DNA from: Streptomyces cellulosae
Lineage (GTDB): Bacteria; Actinomycetota; Actinomycetes; Streptomycetales; Streptomycetaceae
Reading direction: 5' to 3'
Assembly: GCA_014655195.1 (NCBI GenBank)
Contig: BNBH01000041.1
Span: forward strand, 1 to 52,121
Length of the DNA stretch: 52,121 nt
Part shown: in pieces, positions 48,124-52,121 of the stretch
How positions within the stretch are numbered: position 1 is the stretch's first letter
How the letters are laid out: every line of letters starts with the position of its first letter
The notes under the pieces: generated by a model
What the model was told of the DNA's origin: nothing
What the model saw: only the letters and a program-made list of their open reading frames with translations
Databases searched by the model: none
Translations under genes and position numbers: made by a program

Positions 48124-49101
48124 TCAGGCCGCTCTGACGGTCCCCTCCGCTGTCGCCTGCCCGTACCGGCAGTCGCGGCAGCGGCCCGGCTCCGGCGCCC
48201 GGAAGACCCGCTCGCAGCCGTCACACTCCTGGAAGGGATGCGGGCGGTGGACAGCAGCCGTGACCGGTGGAGGTTCCGGGGCGGCGGGAAGAGGCGGCGG
48301 CAGGAGCTCCCGCAGGCGGTAGGCGAGCACGCCCGCAGGGTGCTTCATAGTGACGGGCAGGTCGGCGGTCAAGGTGCGGAGCACGGCCGCCGGGGCGGCA
48401 CCCCGTTCGAGCCAGTCGACGACGGCAGGCGCCAGCCGGTGCACGTCCCGCAGCGACAGGGTGAGCCGCTCGTCGGCACGCCGCAGACCCGCGAGCAACG
48501 TGACCGCCTTCTCATGAAGGGGCCCACGGGGCGCGGGTGCCGGCGGTTCCACAGGAGGCGCGACCGCGTCCGGCTCCACGGCGGCAGCCGAATCGGACGG
48601 CACCACCACGTCACAGGGCGCTTGGTCACCCTCCTGGGCCGTCTCGTCATGACTGGCGCCGGCCACGGCATCACGCGTACGCGCGCGGCCACCCACCGGA
48701 CGCCGCTCGATCCCGGTGACACCGGCGGACGCCGCGTCCACCGGCGCGTGGTGGGCGTACGTACGCGTCACGAGCTGACCGTCCTCCGTGCGCTCGCGGA
48801 CGCGCCGCAGGTACCCGTGCGCCTCCAACTCCCGCAAGGCGAAGGCGATCCGGTCCCGCCCTTCGGGAAAGCGCTCGGTGAGGCTGCGGATGTCCACCGG
48901 GGTGCTCTCGGGCACCGAGAAGATGTGGGTCGCCAGTCCGATCGCGGTCAGCGACAACTCGCGGTGCTGGGCGAGGTGGTTGCCGACGACGACGTACTGC
49001 CCGGACTGGTACGTACGTACGTGTGTGACACCGGACGGGGTGGTGGATCGTCGAACACCCTGAATCGGGCGCGGGGCAGCACTAAGCTTCTGCTCAGCCA
49101 T
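48124..49101 (-). CDS. Helix-turn-helix protein with C-terminal zinc finger
   Basis: 325 aa. The N-terminal region (HRELSLTAIGLATHIFSVPE, RFPEGRDRIAFALRELEAHG, YLRRVRERTEDGQLVTRTY) is a winged helix like that of plasmid-type replication or helix-turn-helix proteins widespread in streptomycetes. A Pro/Ala-rich linker leads to a helical segment and a C-terminal CDGC-CRDC finger near 295-315. The ATG at 49101 has only a distant GAGGAAG, so the start is moderately sure. Function unknown; perhaps a DNA-binding regulator. Confidence 0.75.
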   Translation of the reverse strand: MAEQKLSAAPRPIQGVRRSTTPSGVTHVRTYQSGQYVVVGNHLAQHRELSLTAIGLATHIFSVPESTPVDIRSLTERFPEGRDRIAFALRELEAHGYLRRVRERTEDGQLVTRTYAHHAPVDAASAGVTGIERRPVGGRARTRDAVAGASHDETAQEGDQAPCDVVVPSDSAAAVEPDAVAPPVEPPAPAPRGPLHEKAVTLLAGLRRADERLTLSLRDVHRLAPAVVDWLERGAAPAAVLRTLTADLPVTMKHPAGVLAYRLRELLPPPLPAAPEPPPVTAAVHRPHPFQECDGCERVFRAPEPGRCRDCRYGQATAEGTVRAA

Positions 49102-49414
49102 GGGGAAGGGGCTTCTTCCTCTGTGGTCAGGCCCTCGCCCGGGAGTCCTACGTCCCGGCGGGGGCCGACGTCTGTATGGGGGTTGGGCGAGAGCCGAGTC
49201 GGTCCGGCCCTCTGAGCAGAGAGTGCCCGCCCGCACCACCGCCGCGCCAGCCAGTTCGACACGTTTCACCCGGCCGAGTGATCAACACGAGGTTTGGTGG
49301 GGTTGGTTGGTTTTTACCCCTGGTACTTAGGTCTTTTACGTCCCGAAGCCCCGCCCCTCACCCCACCGAATCCCGCCCTACCCGGCTCCGGCCCGTGCAC
49401 TCGAGGACACTCTT
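49102..49414. other. Intergenic region with G-rich quadruplex-type tract
   Basis: 313 bp without a gene. GGTTTGGTGGGGTTGGTTGG (49291-49310) has five GG runs separated by short T loops, a two-tetrad quadruplex pattern, followed by TTTTT. It lies about 100 bp before the methyltransferase start. Otherwise only promoter-like AT-rich patches around 49320-49345 are seen. Confidence 0.5.
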
Positions 49415-50110
49415 ATGCTCCGCTCGCCACAGGATCCCGCCTTCTTCTGGGACCGCTACAAACCCGACCGGGACGAACCGTCACCGGCACCCGACGCGGC
49501 GGCCTTCGAGTGGACGCAATACGAAGGGCACGGCCCCGGAGCCGAACTGCTCGGCCGACCGCGCACCGCGCTCGAGCTGGGGGCGGCCGAGTGCAGGGAG
49601 GCGTCCTGGCTGGCGCGCCGTGGGGTACGCGTCACGGCACTGGACCTCTCCCCCGTCCAGGTCGAGCGGGCCCGCCGGTGGTGGAAGGACGTCCCCACCC
49701 TGACGATCGAGGAAGGAGAAGCCTGCTCCTTCCTCCGTGGGGACGACCAGACGTACGACACCATCTACTCGATCTGGGGCGCGGTGTGGTTCACCGACCC
49801 GGACGAGCTGTTCCCGCTGGTGGCCGAGCGGCTGTCACCGGGTGGGGTGTTCGTCTTCTCGCACGGTGAAACGCCCAGGCACCTCACCGGCCGCCAACCC
49901 ATGTACGGGAGGGGTCCTGAGGGCAGGGAGATGACCGTGGACCGCTGGTGCCATCCCCCCGAGACGTGGGCCGGCCTCGCGCACAGGCATGGCTTCATCG
50001 ACGTCGAGGCACGGTGTCTTCCCTCGCCCACCGGCCAAGCACTGGGCACGATCATCGTCGAAGCACGGCGGCCTGACTGGGCAGACGATGCCACGTCCTT
50101 CACTCACTGA
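49415..50110 (+). CDS. SAM-dependent class I methyltransferase
   Basis: 231 aa Rossmann-like methyltransferase. Motif I is ALELGAAECREASWLARRGV, the acidic end of beta-2 is ALDLSPVQVERAR, and motif post-II YDTIYSIWGAVWFTDP follows. The Gly-rich loop is ELGAAE rather than the usual DLGCGxG, so its cofactor loop is unusual. RBS GAGGA 8 nt before the ATG. Substrate unknown; small-molecule methylation is likely. Confidence 0.85.
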   Translation: MLRSPQDPAFFWDRYKPDRDEPSPAPDAAAFEWTQYEGHGPGAELLGRPRTALELGAAECREASWLARRGVRVTALDLSPVQVERARRWWKDVPTLTIEEGEACSFLRGDDQTYDTIYSIWGAVWFTDPDELFPLVAERLSPGGVFVFSHGETPRHLTGRQPMYGRGPEGREMTVDRWCHPPETWAGLAHRHGFIDVEARCLPSPTGQALGTIIVEARRPDWADDATSFTH

Positions 50111-50120
50111 AGGGAACTCC

Positions 50121-50561
50121 GTGCCACGGTCTTCCTACTCGGCGAGCGCACAATGCCGTCTCTGCGGTAGCGCCATACAGATGGACGTACGGAGTAGAAA
50201 GGTCTACCCCCATCGCCGTGCTGACGCACGGAGGCAATGCTCCGAGTCCGGCAAGCCCCGCTACCGCCCCGAGGCCCCGACCGAGCAGCTGCACGAGTTG
50301 AACCCGCCCGTCATCACCAGGCGCCCGCCCCGGCCGGTCGGCACGATCCTGGAGGTGCCCGTCCCCGGGCTTTCGTGGGTTCCGTCGCTGGACGACGTCG
50401 ACGCTCCGGTGATCACCTTGCCCGCTCATGGCCGTCTGGGTTACTGGGTCCCTAGTCCATGGCGCGCAACCACGGCCGTGGCGGATGGATGCCCGGATGG
50501 CGCATCACCGCTCAGACGATCAGCGTGGTCCGCGGACGCCAATGGAGCTGGACCGTGCTGA
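50121..50561 (+). CDS. Small CxxC protein, uncharacterised
   Basis: 146 aa from the GTG at 50121 (AAGGGA 5 nt upstream), 10 bp after the methyltransferase. It has CRLCG, a basic His-rich stretch (KVYPHRRADARRQ) and a later Cys, suggesting metal binding. Codon bias is convincing until about residue 110 and degrades afterwards, so the natural 3' end may have been lost. No family recognised. Confidence 0.45.
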   Translation: MPRSSYSASAQCRLCGSAIQMDVRSRKVYPHRRADARRQCSESGKPRYRPEAPTEQLHELNPPVITRRPPRPVGTILEVPVPGLSWVPSLDDVDAPVITLPAHGRLGYWVPSPWRATTAVADGCPDGASPLRRSAWSADANGAGPC

Positions 50562-50601
50562 AGCGAGCCCCTTCGAGCTCAGGCAACTGACAGGCAGACT
50601 G

Positions 50602-51039
50602 TCACTGGCCGAGGTCCAGCTCCGCCCACACGGTCTTGCACGGTGCCAGGCCTCCGAACACGCCCCAGCGGTCGGCCAGCTCCTCGACCAGCAGCAGGCC
50701 GTAACCGGACTCGGCAGGTTCAGCCTCGGCGAGTGTCCGTGCCCGCGTGGGCACGCACTCACCCCGGGTATCGGTGACCTCGATGCGGAGGGTGACGGAC
50801 GCTGTGACGCTGAGGCCGAGTCGGAAACTGCGGCCCGGAACTCGGCCGTGCACGACCGCATTCGTAGCGAGTTCGGCGACGATCAGCCGAGCCGGGTCGA
50901 GTGGCAGCCCCCAGGAGCGCAGTTGCTCGGCGGCGAGCAGACGCGCGAGACGGGCGCCTCGTCGGGTCGCGGAGAGCGGCACTGTGAACTGGTGGAGCGG
51001 GGCGCTTGGTGCGGTGACTTCTTGACTCACATCACTCAC
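50602..51039 (-). CDS. ATP-binding anti-sigma-factor-like protein (HATPase_c_2)
   Basis: 145 aa RsbW-type Bergerat-fold protein. N-box ELATNAVVHG, G1 EVTDTRGE, G2 GYGLLLVEELADRWG are visible. Such proteins in streptomycetes sit beside XRE/DUF5753 regulators (the abaA/whiJ-like arrangement). It may bind or phosphorylate an anti-sigma antagonist. Divergent from the HTH gene at 51195 with a 155-bp region between. Confidence 0.88.
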   Translation of the reverse strand: MSDVSQEVTAPSAPLHQFTVPLSATRRGARLARLLAAEQLRSWGLPLDPARLIVAELATNAVVHGRVPGRSFRLGLSVTASVTLRIEVTDTRGECVPTRARTLAEAEPAESGYGLLLVEELADRWGVFGGLAPCKTVWAELDLGQ

Positions 51040-51194
51040 AGTGTTCTTCCATGCGTAATCTGTGAAGAAGGGCGGCCCGTGCGACCAGGGGCTGTCCGTG
51101 AGGTGTCCGGTTTCCGTCCGGGCTGCACGGGGTGACCGGGCGCGGACGGCCGGAGTTGATCCGGGGAAGGGCGCGCGGCGGGAGGACGGTGGGC

Positions 51195-52034
51195 ATGAGC
51201 GGGTGGGAAGCGTGGCTGGGCGACGAGGAGGCCGGGGCCGTCATGCGCACGGTCGTACGGCAGCTCAAGCTGTGGCGGGAGGCGGCCGGCCTCACCCAGG
51301 CGGAGTTCGGGGCGGCGATCGGGTACGGGGAGGAGCTGGTCTCCTCGGTGGAGCGGGGGCGGCGAATTCCTCGGCCGGAGTACCTGGACGCGGCGGACGA
51401 GGCGCTCGGCGCGGGCGGCAAGATCTCCGCGATGAAGAAGGACGTCGCGGAGATCCGGTACCCCAAGACCGTGCGCGACCTGAAGAAGCTGGAGACGGAG
51501 GCCGTCGAGTTGGCCGCCTACAACAACTCCGTGATCCACGGCCTGTTGCAGACACCGGAGTACGCCCACGCGGTCTTCAGCGCCCGTCGGCCTCCGTTCA
51601 CGGCGGACGAACTGGACCAGCGGCTGTCCGCCCGCGTCGCGCGCCAGGAGATCGTCAGCGAGACAGCGGGCCGACCACTTTTCAGCTTCGTCCAGTGCGA
51701 GTCCACACTTCGCCGTCCCCTCGGGGGCAGGATGGTCATGCGCGGGCAACTCGAACGCCTGTTGGCCGTCGGCGGGTTCCCGCACGTCGACCTCCAGGTG
51801 CTCCCGCTGAGCCACGAGGAGAACCCTGGCCTCGCTGGGTCGTTCCGGCTGCTCAGGCTGAAGGACGGTGCGACGGTGGGACATCTGGAGGTGCAGCACA
51901 TCAGCCGTGTGATCGCCGACCCGAAGGAAGTGCAGCTTCTCGAGATGCGTTACGGAGCCATCCGGGCGCAGGCGCTCAGCCCGCGAGATTCACTGGCCCT
52001 CATCGAGAAAGTGCTGGGAGTCTCAATGACGGTG
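51195..52034 (+). CDS. XRE-family regulator with DUF5753 domain, 3' end interrupted
   Basis: An HTH at about residues 20-70 (LKLWREAAGLTQAEFGAAIG, SSVERGRRIPRPEYLDAADE) is followed by a DUF5753 domain (LETEAVELAAYNNSVIHGLL, QTPEYAHAV, ARVARQEIVSETAGRPLFSF, VLPLSHEENPGLAGSFRLL). GGGAGGA 8 nt before the ATG. The family normally ends soon after SPRDSLALIEKVLG (near 52017), but here the frame runs on without a stop through the right edge. The added tail overlaps the antisense transposase end, indicating insertion at the 3' end; the end given is approximate. Confidence 0.8.
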
Positions 52035-52121
52035 TCAAGCCGTTTGTGGGACGGGTTGGGTGGGGGTGAACACCCGGTTGTCGCGCAGCAGTGCCCACAA
52101 AACGCTGGCTCTCCGACGAGC
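52035..52121 (-). mobile_element. C-terminal end of an IS110-like transposase (partial)
   Basis: The minus-strand frame from the window edge reads ARRRASVLWALLRDNRVFTP then TQPVPQTA and stops at 52035. The RR-x(3)-VLWALLRD block near the C-terminus is typical of IS110/IS116-type transposases, recalled from family knowledge. The element body lies beyond 52121; its left end would be at about 52018-52034, inside the HTH gene. Confidence 0.55.

Overview
The window is high-GC DNA (roughly 70-75% by eye) with very strong third-position GC bias, frequent GTG starts, ATGA stop/start overlaps and actinobacterial gene families. These include a SARP/BTAD regulator, an actinobacterial ECF sigma factor, DUF3558, DUF4232, DUF2690 and DUF2637 proteins, a MocR/PdxR regulator, an RsbW-like ATPase beside a DUF5753-type HTH gene, and class I LysRS next to ArgRS. 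It reads as a Streptomyces chromosome. The adjacent divergent lysS/argS pair and hemB a few kilobases away mark conserved core; the left end (1-3.6 kb) and the extreme right end look like accessory or mobile DNA.

Left edge (1-3.65 kb): the tail of an unknown gene, an arsenate reductase fragment that has lost its catalytic P-loop, and an intact thioredoxin reductase (arsT-like). These are probably the remains of an arsRBOCT-type arsenic operon. Then come two orphan genes with less biased codon use: a helical protein with an S-x3-HG motif and a double zinc-ribbon protein ending in a HEPN-like R-x4-H motif. A broken gene remnant and a tandemly repeated hairpin terminator follow. Region 3.65-9.8 kb: an APH-like kinase, an alpha/beta hydrolase divergent from its MarR repressor around a clear palindromic operator, a large SARP regulator, two copies of a dispersed Streptomyces-type intergenic repeat, a dehalogenase-like hydrolase, and a DUF4396 membrane protein behind a CsoR-type operator and a perfect 30-bp duplication. 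Region 9.8-17.8 kb: an ECF sigma factor with a His/Met-rich membrane protein, a SulP-STAS anion transporter preceded by a 12-codon upstream ORF ending Pro-Pro-stop, a double-VOC protein, an M20 peptidase, and an MprAB-like two-component system.

Region 17.8-23.7 kb: a flavin monooxygenase/FMN reductase pair (CE1758/CE1759 type) with a MarR regulator and an operator overlapping the -10 box, a YnfA-like protein behind a 21-bp minisatellite, an SDR with a translationally coupled 62-aa membrane protein, a RibD/DHFR-like reductase, and RtcB ligase. Region 23.9-31.2 kb: two paralogous DUF3558 lipoproteins, a DUF2637 membrane protein behind a 14-bp palindrome, then lysS and argS, bounded by strong hairpin terminators. 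Region 31.2-38.3 kb: a secreted peptidase-inhibitor I36 protein and three membrane-anchored XRE-type proteins (HTH, one TM helix, external domain), two translationally coupled, with an aminotransferase, a DUF4232 lipoprotein and hemB. Region 38.5-49.1 kb: an FAD-linked oxidase, a hydrolase, a D-2-hydroxyacid dehydrogenase, a LysE - B3/B4 - MocR module, a small membrane protein, an MFS exporter whose start codon abuts a U-tract hairpin, two more DUF4232 lipoproteins, and an HTH/zinc-finger protein. Right edge: a methyltransferase, a small zinc-binding protein, an RsbW-like ATPase and an XRE/DUF5753 regulator whose 3' end appears interrupted by an IS110-like transposase running out of the window.

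No rRNA, tRNA, CRISPR array or biosynthetic gene cluster was recognised. The strongest leads for undescribed biology are the membrane-anchored HTH family at 31.9-36.2 kb, the zinc-ribbon/HEPN-like orphan pair at 1.4-3.4 kb, the hairpin leader of the MFS gene, and the SulP upstream ORF. All assignments come from reading the sequence and from family knowledge; no database search was run.
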